Below, piece after piece: positions 38,945 through 52,523 of a DNA stretch of 64,000 nucleotides (position 1 is its first letter; every line of letters starts with the position of its first letter). The stretch spans positions 620,001 through 684,000 of the forward strand of contig CAUVYP010001208.1 of NCBI GenBank assembly GCA_963556195.1, given 5' to 3'. Origin of the DNA: Sepiola atlantica (Eukaryota > Mollusca > Cephalopoda > Sepiida > Sepiolidae). The notes beneath the pieces are model-generated. The model was not told the origin of the DNA, searched no databases, and saw only the letters and a list, made by a program, of their open reading frames with translations. The position numbers and the translations under genes are program-made.

Positions 38945-39130
38945 TTAGCGCGTTTTAAAGTTGATATCGCTTTTGTTTATAACTTCCACATTTATTCGAA
39001 TTGTGCAACGAAACTTTGCAGACAGTCGCGGATAGGCCTTTTCTACTGAAGTACCAAGTTTCAGAAGTGCAGCTCTTGTACTGCCGGAGATATGTCGATA
39101 CAAACTGAATACGCAAACTATCAACAAAAT
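38945..39130 (+). repeat. Hybrid monomer, B2 body with E-leader end
   Basis: It occupies the place where A2x normally ends a unit. The body has the B2 block GCGGATAGGCC, but the end is AAACTATC, the sequence that otherwise leads into E. The switch lies between about positions 100 and 172. Confidence 0.8.
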
Positions 39131-42100
39131 TTAGTGCGATTTAAAGTTGATATCGCTTTTGTTTATAACTTCACCATTCTTTAGAATTGTGCAACGAAAC
39201 TTTGCAAGGATAGGCGGAGTCACATGCTCTACTGAAGTACCAAGTTTAAGACGTGCAGTACTTGTACGGCCGGAGATATGTCGATACAAACTGAATACGC
39301 AAAACATCGACAAAATTTAGCGCGTTTTAAAGTTGATATCGCTTTTGTTTATAACTTCCACATTTATTCGAATTGTGCAACGAAACTTTGCACAGATTAG
39401 CGGAGTCACATTTTCTACTGAAGTACTAAGTTTCAGAAGTGCAGCTCTTGTACTGCCGGAGATATGTCGATACAAACTGAATACGCAAAACATCGACAAA
39501 ATTTAGCGCGTTTTAAAGTTGATATCGCTTTTGTTTATAACTTCCACATTTATTCGAATTGTGCAACGAAACTTTGCACAGATTAGCGGAGTCACATTTT
39601 CTACTGAAGTACCAAGTTTCAGAAGTGCAGCTCTTGTACTGCCGGAGATATGTCGATACAAACTGAATACGCAAAACATCAACAAAATTTAGCGCGTTTT
39701 AAAGTTGATATCGCTTTTGTTTATAACTTCCACATTTATTCGAATTGTGCAACGAAACTTTGCAGACAGTCGCGGATAGGCCTTTTCTACTGAAGTACCA
39801 AGTTTCAGAAGTGCAGCTCTTGTACTGCCGGAGATATGTCGATACAAACTGAATACGCAAAACATCAACAAAATTTAGCGCGTTTTAAAGTTGATATCGC
39901 TTTTGTTTATAACTTCCACATTTATTCGAATTGTGCAACGAAACTTTGCACAGATTAGCGGAGTCACATTTTCTACTGAAGTACCAAGTTTCAGAAGTGC
40001 AGCTCTTGTACTGCCGGAGATATGTCGATACAAACTGAATACGCAAAACATCAACAAAATTTAGCGCGTTTGAAAGTTGATATCGCTTTTGTTTATAACT
40101 TCCACATTTATTCGAATTGTGCCACGAAACTTTGCAGACAGTCGCGGAGACATTTGTTCTACTGAAGTACCAAGTTTCAGAAGTGCAGCTCTTGTACTGC
40201 CGGAGATATGTGGATACAAACTGAATACGCAAAACATCAACAAAATTTAGCGCGTTTTAAAGTTGATATCGCTTTTGTTTATAACTTCCACATTTATTCG
40301 AATTGTGCAACGAAACTTTGCACAGATTAGCGGAGTCACATGTTCTACTGAAGTACCAAGTTTCAGAAGTGCAGCTCTTGTACTGCCGGAGATATGTCGA
40401 TACAAACTGAATACGCAAAACATCGACAAAATTTAGCGCGTTTTAAAGTTGATATCGCTTTTGTTTATAACTTCCACATTTATTCGAATTGTGCAACGAA
40501 ACTTTGCACAGATTAGCGGAGTCACATTTTCTACTGAAGTACCAAGTTTCAGAAGTGCAGCTCTTGTACTGCCGGAGATATGTCGATACAAACTGAATAC
40601 GCAAAACATCAACAAAATGTAGCGCGTTTTAAAGTTGATATCGCTTTTGTTTATAACTTCTACATTTATTCGAATTGTGCAACGAAACTTTGCACAGATT
40701 AGCGGAGTCACATGTTCTACTGAAGTACCAGGTTTCAGAAGTGCAGCTCTTGTACTGCCGGAGATATGTCGATACAAACTCAATACGCAAATCATCAACA
40801 AAATTTAGCGCGTTTTAAAGTTGATATCGCTTTTGTTTATAACTTCCACATTTATTCGAATTGTGCAACGAAACTTTGCAGACAGTCGCGGAGACACATG
40901 TTCTACTGAAGTACCAAGTTTCAGAAGTGCAGCTCTTGTACTGCCGGAGATATGTCGATACAAACTGAATACGCAAAACATCAACAAAATTTAGCGCGTT
41001 TTAAAGTAGATATCGCTTTTGTTTATAACTTCCACATTTATTCGAATTGTGCAACGACACTTTGCACAGATTAGCGGAGTCACATTTTCTACTGAAGTAC
41101 CAAGTTTCAGAAGTGCAGCTCTTGTACTGCCGGAGATATGTCGATACAAACTGAATACGCAAAACATCAACAAAATGTAGCGCGTTTTAAAGTTGATATC
41201 GCTTTTGTTTATAACTTCTACATTTATTCGAATTGTGCAACGAAACTTTGCACAGATTAGCGGAGTCACATGTTCTACTGAAGTACCAAGTTTCAGAAGT
41301 GCAGCTCTTCTACTGCCGGAGATATGTCGATACAAACTCAATACGCAAATCATCAACAAAATTTAGCGCGTTTTAAAGTTGATATCGCTTTTGTTTATAA
41401 CTTCCACATTTATTCGAATTGTGCAACGAAACTTTGCAGACAGTCGCGGAGACACATGTTCTACTGAAGTACCAAGTTTCAGAAGTGCAGCTCTTGTACT
41501 GCCGGAGATATGTCGATACAAACTGAATACGCAAAACATCAACAAAATTTAGCGCGTTTTAAAGTTGATATCGCTTTTGTTTATAACTTCCACATTTATT
41601 CGAATTGTGCAACGACACTTTGCACAGATTAGCGGAGTCACATGTTCTACTGAAGTACCAAGTTTCAGAAGTGCAGCTCTTGTACTGCCGGAGATATGTC
41701 GATACAAACTGAATACGCAAAACATCGACAAAATTTAGCGCGTTTTAAAGTTGATATCGCTTTTGTTTATAACTTCCACATTTATTCGAATTGTGCAACG
41801 AAACTTTGCACAGATTAGCGGAGTCACATTTTCTACTGAAGTACCAAGTTTCAGAAGTGCAGCTCTTGTACTGCCGGAGATATGTCGATACAAACTGAAT
41901 ACGCAAAACATCAACAAAATTTAGCGCGTTTTAAAGTTGATATCGCTTTTGTTTATAACTTCCACATTTATTCGAATTGTGCAACGAAACTTTGCAGACA
42001 GTCGCGGATAGGCCTTTTCTACTGAAGTACTAAGTTTCAGAAGTGCAGCTCTTGTACTGCCGGAGATATGTCGATACAAACTGAATACGCAAAACATCAA

Positions 42101-44338
42101 CAAAATTTAGCGCGTTTTAAAGTTGATATCGCTTTTGTTTATAACTTCCACATTTATTCGAATTGTGCAACGAAACTTTGCAGACAGTCGCGGAGACACA
42201 TGTTCTACTGAAGTACCAAGTTTCAGAAGTGCAGCTCTTGTACTGCCGGAGATATGTCGATACAAACTGAATACGCAAAACATCAACAAAATTTAGCGCG
42301 TTTTAAAGTTGATATCGCTTTTGTTTATAACTTCCACATTTATTCGAATTGTGCAACGAAACTTTGCACAGATTAGCGGAGTCACATTTTCTACTGAAGT
42401 ACCAAGTTTCAGAAGTGCAGCTCTTGTACTGCCGGAGATATGTCGATACAAACTGAATACGCAAAACATCAACAAAATTTAGCGCGTTTGAAAGTTGATA
42501 TCGCTTTTGTTTATAACTTCCACATTTATTCGAATTGTGCAACGAAACTTTGCAGACAGTCGCGGAGACATTTGTTCTACTGAAGTACCAAGTTTCAGAA
42601 GTGCAGCTCTTGTACTGCCGGAGATATGTCGATACAAACTGAATACGCAAAACATCAACAAAATTTAGCGCGTTTTAAAGTTGATATCGCTTTTGTTTAT
42701 AACTTCCACATTTATTCGAATTGTGCAACGAAACTTTGCACAGATTAGCGGAGTCACATTTTCTACTGAAGTACCAAGTTTCAGAAGTGCAGCTCTTGTA
42801 CTGCCGGAGATATGTCGATACAAACTGAATACGCAAAACATCGACAAAATTTAGCGCGTTTTAAAGTTGATATCGCTTTTGTTTATAACTTCCACATTTA
42901 TTCGAATTGTGCAACGAAACTTTGCACAGATTAGCGGAGTCACATTTTCTACTGAAGTACCAAGTTTCAGAAGTGCAGCTCTTGTACTGCCGGAGATATG
43001 TCGATACAAACTGAATACGCAAAACATCAACAAAATGTAGCGCGTTTTAAAGTTGATATCGCTTTTGTTTATAACTTCTACATTTATTCGAATTGTGCAA
43101 CGAAACTTTGCACAGATTAGCGGAGTCACATGTTCTACTGAAGTACCAGGTTTCAGAAGTGCAGCTCTTGTACTGCCGGAGATATGTCGATACAAACTCA
43201 ATACGCAAATCATCAACAAAATTTAGCGCGTTTTAAAGTTGATATCGCTTTTGTTTATAACTTCCACATTTATTCGAATTGTGCAACGAAACTTTGCAGA
43301 CAGTCGCGGAGACAAATGTTCTACTGAAGTACCAAGTTACAGAAGTGCAGCTCTTGTACTGCCGGAGATATGTCGATACAAACTGAATACGCAAAACATC
43401 AACAAAATTTAGCGCGTTTTAAAGTTGATATCGCTTTTGTTTATAACTTCCACATTTATTCGAATTGTGCAACGACACTTTGCACAGATTAGCGGAGTCA
43501 CATGTTCTACTGAAGTACCAAGTTTCAGAAGTGCAGCTCTTGTACTGCCGGAGATATGTCGATACAAACTGAATACGCAAAACATCGACAAAATTTAGCG
43601 CGTTTTAAAGTTGATATCGCTTTTGTTTATAACTTCCACATTTATTCGAATTGTGCAACGAAACTTTGCACCGATTAGCGAAGTCACATTTTCTACTGAA
43701 GTACCAAGTTTCAGAAGTGCAGCTCTTGTACTGCCGGAGATATGTCGATACAAACTGAATACGCAAAACATCAACAAAATGTAGCGCGTTTTAAAGTTGA
43801 TATCGCTTTTGTTTATAACTTCTACATTTATTCGAATTGTGCAACGAAACTTTGCACAGATTAGCGGAGTCACATGTTCTACTGAAGTACCAAGTTTCAG
43901 AAGTGCAGCTCTTCTAATTCCGGAGATATGTCGATACAAACTCAATACGCAAATCATCAACAAAATTTAGCGCGTTTTAAAGTTGATATCGCTTTTGTTT
44001 ATAACTTCCACATTTATTCGAATTGTGCAACGAAACTTTGCACAGATTAGCGGAGTCACATGTTCTACTGAAGTACCAAGTTTCAGAAGTGCAGCTCTTG
44101 TACTGCCGGAGATATGTCGATACAAACTGAATACGCAAAACATCAACAAAATTTAGCGCGTTTTAAAGTTGATATCGCTTTTGTTTATAACTTCCACATT
44201 TATTCGAATTGTGCAACGACACTTTGCACAGATTAGCGGAGTCACATGTTCTACTGAAGTACCAAGTTTCAGAAGTGCAGCTCTTGTACTGCCGGAGATA
44301 TGTCGATACAAACTGAATACGCAAACTATCAACAAAAT
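39131..44338 (+). repeat. Right-domain E unit 5, long or fused (28 monomers)
   Basis: Order: E-A1t-A1-B2-A1-B4-A2-A1-A2h-B1, then A1x-A2h-B1-A2x, then A1-B2t-B1-A1-B4-A1-A1-A2h-B1-A2x, then A1-A2h-A2-A2x. No E monomer follows the A2x at 41549, where one would be expected. The stretch therefore looks like two units whose boundary E-A1t was lost, plus extra A1-A2h-B1-A2x cassettes. Confidence 0.8.
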
Positions 44339-44524
44339 TTAGTGCGATTTAAAGTTGATATCGCTTTTGTTTATAACTTCACCATTCTTTCGAATTGTGC
44401 AACGAAACTTTGCACAGATTAGCGGAGTCACATTTTCTACTGAAGTACCAAGTTTCAGACGTGCAGTACTTGTACGGCCGGAGATATGTCGATACAAACT
44501 GAATACGCAAAACATCGACAAAAT
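44339..44524 (+). repeat. Mosaic monomer E / A1 / E
   Basis: The left part has the E marks TTAGTGCGATTT and CACCATTCTTT. The centre is pure A1 (CGAATTG through CACAGATTAGCGGAGTCACATTTTCT). The right part returns to E (GACGTGCAGTACTTGTACGG). Two switches within 186 bp are the signature of a short gene-conversion tract. Confidence 0.85.
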
Positions 44525-45454
44525 TTAGCGCGTTTTAAAGTTGATATCGCTTTTGTTTATAACTTCCACATTTATTCGAATTGTACAACGAAACTTTGCA
44601 CAGATTAGCGGAGTCACATTTTCTACTGAAGTACTAAGTTTCAGAAGTGCAGCTCTTGTACTGCCGGAGATATGTCGATACAAACTGAATACGCAAAACA
44701 TCGACAAAATTTAGCGCGTTTTAAAGTTGATATCGCTTTTGTTTATAACTTCCACATTTATTCGAATTGTGCAACGAAACTTTGCACAGATTAGCGGAGT
44801 CACATTTTCTACTGAAGTACTAAGTTTCAGAAGTGCAGCTCTTGTACTGCCGGAGATATGTCGATACAAACTGAATACGCAAAACATCAACAAAATTTAG
44901 CGCGTTTTAAAGTTGATATCGCTTTTGTTTATAACTTCCACATTTATTCGAATTGTGCAACGAAACTTTGCAGACAGTCGCGGATAGGCCTTTTCTACTG
45001 AAGTACTAAGTTTCAGAAGTGCAGCTCTTGTACTGCCGGAGATATGTCGATACAAACTGAATACGCAAAACATCAACAAAATTTAGCGCGTTTTAAAGTT
45101 GATATCGCTTTTGTTTATAACTTCCACATTTATTCGAATTGTGCAACGAAACTTTGCAGACAGTCGCGGAGACACATGTTCTACTGAAGTACCAAGTTTC
45201 AGAAGTGCAGCTCTTGTACTGCCGGAGATATGTCGATACAAACTGAATACGCAAAACATCAACAAAATTTAGCGCGTTTTAAAGTTGATATCGCTTTTGT
45301 TTATAACTTCCACATTTATTCGAATTGTGCAACGAAACTTTGCAGACAGTCGCGGATAGGCCTTTTCTACTGAAGTACTAAGTTTCAGAAGTGCAGCTCT
45401 TGTACTGCCGGAGATATGTCGATACAAACTGAATACGCAAAACATCAACAAAAT

Positions 45455-45640
45455 TTAGCGCGTTTTAAAGTTGATATCGCTTTTGTTTATAACTTCCACA
45501 TTTATTCGAATTGTGCAACGAAACTTTGCAGACAGTCGCGGAGACACATGTTCTACTGAAGTACCAAGTTTCAGAAGTGCAGCTCTTGTACTGCCGGAGA
45601 TATGTCGATACAAACTGAATACGCAAACTATCAACAAAAT
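45455..45640 (+). repeat. Hybrid monomer, B1 body with E-leader end
   Basis: The block is plain B1, yet the copy ends AAACTATC before the E at 45641. As at 38945, the unit-terminal A2x has been replaced while its 3' end is kept. Confidence 0.8.
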
Positions 45641-48058
45641 TTAGTGCGATTTAAAGTTGATATCGCTTTTGTTTATAACTTCACCATTCTTTAGAATTGT
45701 GCAACGAAACTTTGCAGAGATAAGCGGAGTCACATGCTCTACTGAAGTACCAAGTTTCAGACGTGCAGTACTTGTACGGCCGGAGATATGTCGATACAAA
45801 CTGAATACGCAAAACATCGAAAAAATTTAGCGCGTTTTAAAGTTGATATCGCTTTTGTTTATAACTTCCACATTTATTCGAATTGTGCAACGAAACTTTG
45901 CACAGATTAGCGGAGTCACATTTTCTACTGAAGTACTAAGTTTCAGAAGTGCAGCTCTTGTACTGCCGGAGATATGTCGATACAAACTGAATACGCAAAA
46001 CATCGACAAAATTTAGCGCGTTTTAAAGTTGATATCGCTTTTGTTTATAACTTCCACATTTATTCGAATTGTGCAACGAAACTTTGCACAGATTAGCGGA
46101 GTCACATTTTCTACTGAAGTACCAAGTTTCAGAAGTGCAGCTCTTGTACTGCCGGAGATATGTCGATACAAACTGAATACGCAAAACATCAACAAAATTT
46201 AGCGCGTTTTAAAGTTGATATCGCTTTTGTTTATACCTTCCACATTTATTCGAATTGTGCAACGAAACTTTGCACAGATTAGCGGAGTCACATGTTCTAC
46301 TGAAGTACCAAGGTTCAGAAGTGCAGCTCTTGTACTGCCGGAGATATGTCGATACAAACTGAATACGCAAATCATCAACAAAATTTAGCGCGTTTTAAAG
46401 TTGATATCGCTTTTGTTTATAACTTCCACATTTATTCGAATTGTGCAACGAAACTTTGCAGACAGTCGCGGAGACACATGTTCTACTGAAGTACCAAGTT
46501 TCAGAAGTGCAGCTCTTGTACTGCCGGAGATATGTCGATACAAACTGAATACGCAAAACATCAACAAAATTTAGCGCGTTTTAAAGTTGATATCGCTTTT
46601 GTTTATAACTTCCACATTTATTCGAATTGTGCAACGACACTTTGCACAGATTAGCGGAGTCACATTTTCTACTGAAGTACCAAGTTGCAGAAGTGCAGCT
46701 CTTGTACTGCCGGAGATATGTCGATACAAACTGAATACGCAAAACATCAACAAAATTTAGCGCGTTTTAAAGTTGATATCGCTTTTGTTTATAACTTCCA
46801 CATTTATTCGAATTGTGCAACGAAACTTTGCACAGATTAGCGGAGTCACATTTTCTACTGAAGTACCAAGTTTCAGAAGTGCAGCTCTTGTACTGCCGGA
46901 GATATGTCGATACAAACTGAATACGCAAAACATCAACAAAATTTAGCGCGTTTGAAAGTTGATATCGCTTTTGTTTATAACTTCCACATTTATTCGAATT
47001 GTGCAACGAAACTTTGCAGACAGTCGCGGAGACATTTGTTCCACTGAAGTACCAAGTTTCAGAAGTGCAGCTCTTGTACTGCCGGAGATATGTCGATACA
47101 AACTGAATACGCAAAACATCAACAAAATTTAGCGCGTTTTAAAGTTGATATCGCTTTTGTTTATAACTTCCACATTTATTCGAATTGTGCAACGAAACTT
47201 TGCACAGATTAGCGGAGTCACATGTTCTACTGAAGTACCAAGTTTCAGAAGTGCAGCTCTTGTACTGCCGGAGATATGTCGATACAAACTGAATACGCAA
47301 AACATCGACAAAATTTAGCGCGTTTTAAAGTTGATATCGCTTTTGTTTATAACTTCCACATTTATTCGAATTGTGCAACGAAACTTTGCACAGATTAGCG
47401 GAGTCACATTTTCTACTGAAGTACCAAGTTTCAGAAGTGCAGCTCTTGTACTGCCGGAGATATGTCGATACAAACTGAATACGCAAAACATCAACAAAAT
47501 GTAGCGCGTTTTAAAGTTGATATCGCTTTTGTTTATAACTTCTACATTTATTCGAATTGTGCAACGAAACTTTGCACAGATTAGCGGAGTCACATGTTCT
47601 ACTGAAGTACCAGGTTTCAGAAGTGCAGCTCTTGTACTGCCGGAGATATGTCGATACAAACTCAATACGCAAATCATCAACAAAATTTAGCGCGTTTTAA
47701 AGTTGATATCGCTTTTGTTTATAACTTCCACATTTATTCGAATTGTGCAACGAAACTTTGCAGACAGTCGCGGAGACACATGTTCTACTGAAGTACCAAG
47801 TTTCAGAAGTGCAGCTCTTGTACTGCCGGAGATATGTCGATACAAACTGAATACGCAAAACATCAACAAAATTTAGCGCGTTTTAAAGTTGATATCGCTT
47901 TTGTTTATAACTTCCACATTTATTCGAATTGTGCAACGACACTTTGCACAGATTAGCGGAGTCACATGTTCTACTGAAGTACCAAGTTTCAGAAGTGCAG
48001 CTCTTGTACTGCCGGAGATATGTCGATACAAACTGAATACGCAAAATATCAACAAAAT
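45641..48058 (+). repeat. Right-domain E unit 7 (13 monomers)
   Basis: Order: E-A1t-A1-A2i-B1-A1x-A1-B4-A2-A1-A2h-B1-A2x. The usual B2t-B1-B2 segment is replaced by A2i-B1-A1x, which resembles the unit ending and suggests a splice between unit halves. Confidence 0.84.
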
Positions 48059-49919
48059 TTAGTGCGATTTAAAGTTGATATCGCTTTTGTTTATAACTTC
48101 ACCATTCTTTAGAATTGTGCAACGAAACTTTGCAGAGATAAGCGGAGTCACATGCTCTACTGAAGTACCAAGTTTCAGACGTGCAGTACTTGTACGGCCG
48201 GAGATATGTCGATACAAACTGAATACGCAAAACATCGACAAAATTTAGCGCGTTTTAAAGTTGATATCGCTTTTGTTTATAACTTCCACATTTATTCGAA
48301 TTGTGCAACGAAACTTTGCACAGATTAGCGGAGTCACATTTTCTACTGAAGTACTAAGTTTCAGAAGTGCAGCTCTTGTACTGCCGGAGATATGTCGATA
48401 CAAACTGAATACGCAAAACATCGACAAAATTTAGCGCGTTTTAAAGTTGATATCGCTTTTGTTTATAACTTCCACATTTATTCGAATTGTGCAACGAAAC
48501 TTTGCACAGATTAGCTGAGTCACATGTTCTACTGAAGTACCAAGTTTCAGAAGTGCAGCTCTTGTACTGCCGGAGATATGTCGATACAAACTGAATACGC
48601 AAAACATCGACAAAGTTTAGCGCGTTTTAAAGTTGATATCGCTTTTGTTTATAACTTCCACATTTATTCGAATTGTGCAACGAAACTTTGCACAGATTAG
48701 CGGAGTCACATTTTCTACTGAAGTACCAAGTTTCAGAAGTGCAGCTCTTGTACTGCCGGAGATATGTCGATACAAACTGAATACGCAAAACATCAACAAA
48801 ATTTAGCGCGTTTGAAAGTTGAGATCGCTTTTGTTTATAACTTCCACATTTATTCGAATTGTGCAACGAAACTTTGCAGACAGTCGCGGAGACATTTGTT
48901 CTACTGAAGTACCAAGTTTCAGAAGTGCAGCTCTTGTACTGCCGGAGATATGTCGATACAAACTGAATACGCAAAACATCAACAAAATTTAGCGCGTTTT
49001 AAAGTTGATGTCGCTTTTGTTTATAACTTCCACATTTATTCGAATTGTGCAACGAAACTTTGCACAGATTAGCGGAGTCACATGTTCTACTGAAGTACCA
49101 AGTTTCAGAAGTGCAGCTCTTGTACTGCCGGAGATATGTCGATACAAACTGAATACGCAAAACATCGACAAAATTTAGCGCGTTTTAAAGTTGATATCGC
49201 TTTTGTTTATAACTTCCACATTTATTCGAATTGTGCAACGAAACTTTGCACAGATTAGCGGAGTCACATTTTCTACTGAAGTACCAAGTTTCAGAAGTGC
49301 AGCTCTTGTACTGCCGGAGATATGTCGATACAAACTGAATACGCCAAAACATCAACAAAATGTAGCGCGTTTTAAAGTTGATATCGCTTTTGTTTATAAC
49401 TTCTACATTTATTCGAATTGTGCAACGAAACTTTGCACAGATTAGCGGAGTCACATGTTCTACTGAAGTACCAAGTTTCAGAAGTGCAGCTCTTGTACTG
49501 CCGGAGATATGTCGATACAAACTCAATACGCAAATCATCAACAAAATTTAGCGCGTTTTAAAGTTGATATCGCTTTTGTTTATAACTTCCACATTTATTC
49601 GAATTGTGCAACGAAACTTTGCAGACAGTCGCGGAGACACATGTTCTACTGAAGTACCAAGTTTCAGAAGTGCAGCTCTTGTACTGCCGGAGATATGTCG
49701 ATACAAACTGAATACGCAAAACATCAACAAAATTTAGCGCGTTTTAAAGTTGATATCGCTTTTGTTTATAACTTCCACATTTATTCGAATTGTGACACGA
49801 CACTTTGCACAGATTAGCGGAGTCACATGTTCTACTGAAGTACCAAGTTTCAGAAGTGCAGCTCTTGTACTGCCGGAGATATGTCGATACAAACTGAATA
49901 CGCAAACTATCAACAAAAT
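48059..49919 (+). repeat. Right-domain E unit 8 (10 monomers)
   Basis: Order: E-A1t-A2-A1-B4-A2-A1-A2h-B1-A2x. The B2t-B1-B2 part is missing. The A1 at 49175 has an extra C (ACGCCAAAAC), so the unit is 1,861 bp. Confidence 0.84.
49175..49361 (+). repeat. 187-bp monomer, one-base insertion
   Basis: An A1 monomer with AATACGCCAAAACATC, one extra C at about 49344-49345. Confidence 0.9.
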
Positions 49920-52523
49920 TTAGTGCGATTTAAAGTTGATATCGCTTTTGTTTATAACTTCACCATTCTTTAGAATTGTGCAACGAAACTTTGCAGAGAT
50001 AAGCGGAGTCACATGCTCTACTGAAGTACCAAGTTTCAGACGTGCAGTACTTGTACGGCCGGATATATGTCGATACAAACTGAATACGCAAAACATCGAC
50101 AAAATTTAGCGCGTTTTAAAGTTGATATCGCTTTTGTTTATAACTTCCACATTTATTCGAATTGTGCAACGAAACTTTGCACAGATTAGCGGAGTCACAT
50201 TTTCTACTGAAGTACTAAGTTTCAGAAGTGCAGCTCTTGTACTGCCGGAGATATGTCGATACAAACTAAATACGCAAAACATCGACAAAATTTAGCGCGT
50301 TTTAAAGTTGATATCGCTTTTGTTTATAACTTCCACATTTATTCGAATTGTGCAACGAAACTTTGCACAGATTAGCGGAGTCACATTTTCTACTGAAGTA
50401 CCAAGTTTCAGAAGTGCAGCTCTTGTACTGCCGGAGATATGTCGATACAAACTGAATACGCAAAACATCAACAAAATTTAGCGCGTTTTAAAGTTGATAT
50501 CGCTTTTGTTTATAACTTCCACATTTATTCGAATTGTGCAACGAAACTTTGCAGACAGTCGCGGATAGGCCTTTTCTACTGAAGTACTAAGTTTCAGAAG
50601 TGCAGCTCTTGTACTGCCGGAGATATGTCGATACAAACTGAATACGCAAAACATCAACAAAATTTAGCGCGTTTTAAAGTTGATATCGCTTTTGTTTATA
50701 ACTTCCACATTTATTCGAATTGTGCAACGAAACTTTGCAGACAGTCGCGGAGACACATGTTCTACTGAAGTACCAAGTTTCAGAAGTGCAGCTCTTGTAC
50801 TGCCGGAGATATGTCGATACAAACTGAATACGCAAAACATCAACAAAATTTAGCGCGTTTGAAAGTTGATATCGCTTTTGTTTATAACTTCCACATTTAT
50901 TCGAATTGTGCAACGAAACTTTGCACAGATTAGCGGAGTAACATGTTCTACTGAAGTACCAAGTTTCAGAAGTGCAGCTCTTGTACTGCCGGAGATATGT
51001 CGATACAAACTGAATACGCAAAACATCAACACAATTTAGCGCGTTTTAAAGTTGATATCGCTTTTGTTTATAACTTCCACATTTATTCGAATTGTGCAAC
51101 GAAACTTTGCACAGATTAGCGGAGTCACATTTTCTACTGAAGTACCAAGTTTCAGAAGTGCAGCTCTTGTACTGCCGGAGATATGTCGATACAAACTGAA
51201 TACGCAAAACATCAACAAAATTTAGCGCGTTTGAAAGTTGATACCGCTTTTGTTTATAACTTCCACATTTATTCGAATTGTGCAACGAAACTTTGCAGAC
51301 AGTCGCGGAGACATTTGTTCTACTGATGTACCAAGTTTCAGAAGTGCAGCTCTTGTACTGCCGGAGATATGTCGATACAAACTGAATACGCAAAACATCA
51401 ACAAAATTTAGCGCGTTTTAAAGTTGATATCGCTTTTGTTTATAACTTCCACATTTATTCGAATTGTGCAACGAAACTTTGCACAGATTAGCGGAGTCAC
51501 ATGTTCTACTGAAGTACCAAGTTTCAGAAGTGCAGCTCTTGTACTGCCGGAGATATGTCGATACAAACTGAATACGCAAAACATCGACAAAATTTAGCGC
51601 GTTTTAAAGTTGATATCGCTTTTGTTTATAACTTCCACATTTATTCGAATTGTGCAACGAAACTTTGCACAGATTAGCGGAGTCACATTTTCTACTGAAG
51701 TACCAAGTTTCAGAAGTGCAGCTCTTGTACTGCCGGAGATATGTCGATACAAACTGAATACGCAAAACATCAACAAAATGTAGCGCGTTTTAAAGTTGAT
51801 ATCGCTTTTGTTTATAACTTCCACATTTATTCGAATTGTGCAACGAAACTTTGCAGACAGTCGCGGATAGGCCTTTTCTACTGAAGTACCAAGTTTCAGA
51901 AGTGCAGCTCTTGTACTGCCGGAGATATGTCGATACAAACTGAATACGCAAAACATCAACAAAATTTAGCGCGTTTTAAAGTTGATATCGCTTTTGTTTA
52001 TAACTTCCACATTTATTCGAATTGTGCAACGAAACTTTGCACAGATTAGCGGAGTCACATGTTCTACTGAAGTACCAAGTTTCAGAAGTGCAGCTCTTGT
52101 ACTGCCGGAGATATGTCGATACAAACTGAATACGCAAATCATCAACAAAATTTAGCGCGTTTTAAAGTTGATATCGCTTTTGTTTATAACTTCCACATTT
52201 ATTCGAATTGTGCAACGAAACTTTGCAGACAGTCGCGGAGACACATGTTCTACTGAAGTACCAAGTTTCAGAAGTGCAGCTCTTGTACTGCCGGAGATAT
52301 GTCGATACAAACTGAATACGCAAAACATCAACAAAATTTAGCGCGTTTTAAAGTTGATATCGCTTTTGTTTATAACTTCCACATTTATTCGAATTGTGCA
52401 ACGACACTTTGCACAGATTAGCGAGGTCACATGTTCTACTGAAGTACCAAGTTTCAGAAGTGCAGCTCTTGTACTGCCGGAGATATGTCGATACAAACTG
52501 AATACGCAAACTATCAACAAAAT
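49920..52523 (+). repeat. Right-domain E unit 9 (14 monomers)
   Basis: Order: E-A1t-A1-B2t-B1-A2-A1-B4-A2-A1-B2g-A2i-B1-A2x. It keeps the two-monomer B2g-A2i state in place of the single hybrid A2h found in units 2-5, 7 and 8. Confidence 0.85.

Larger units (their letters stand above)
36713..39130 (+). repeat. Right-domain E unit 4, standard 13-mer (2,418 bp)
   Basis: Order: E-A1t-A1-B2t-B1-B2-A1-B4-A2-A1-A2h-B1-B2. It is the standard 13-mer except that the last monomer is B2 where A2x is usual. Private marks AAGGATAGGCGG (E), GTGCCACGAAAC and ATGTGGATAC (B4) are shared with unit 5. Confidence 0.87.
44339..45640 (+). repeat. Right-domain E unit 6, short (7 monomers)
   Basis: Order: E*-A1t-A1t-B2t-B1-B2t-B1. 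The opening E is a mosaic with an A1 centre. The last B1 carries the AAACTATC end normally found on A2x, so the B4-containing half of the unit has been lost. Confidence 0.83.
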
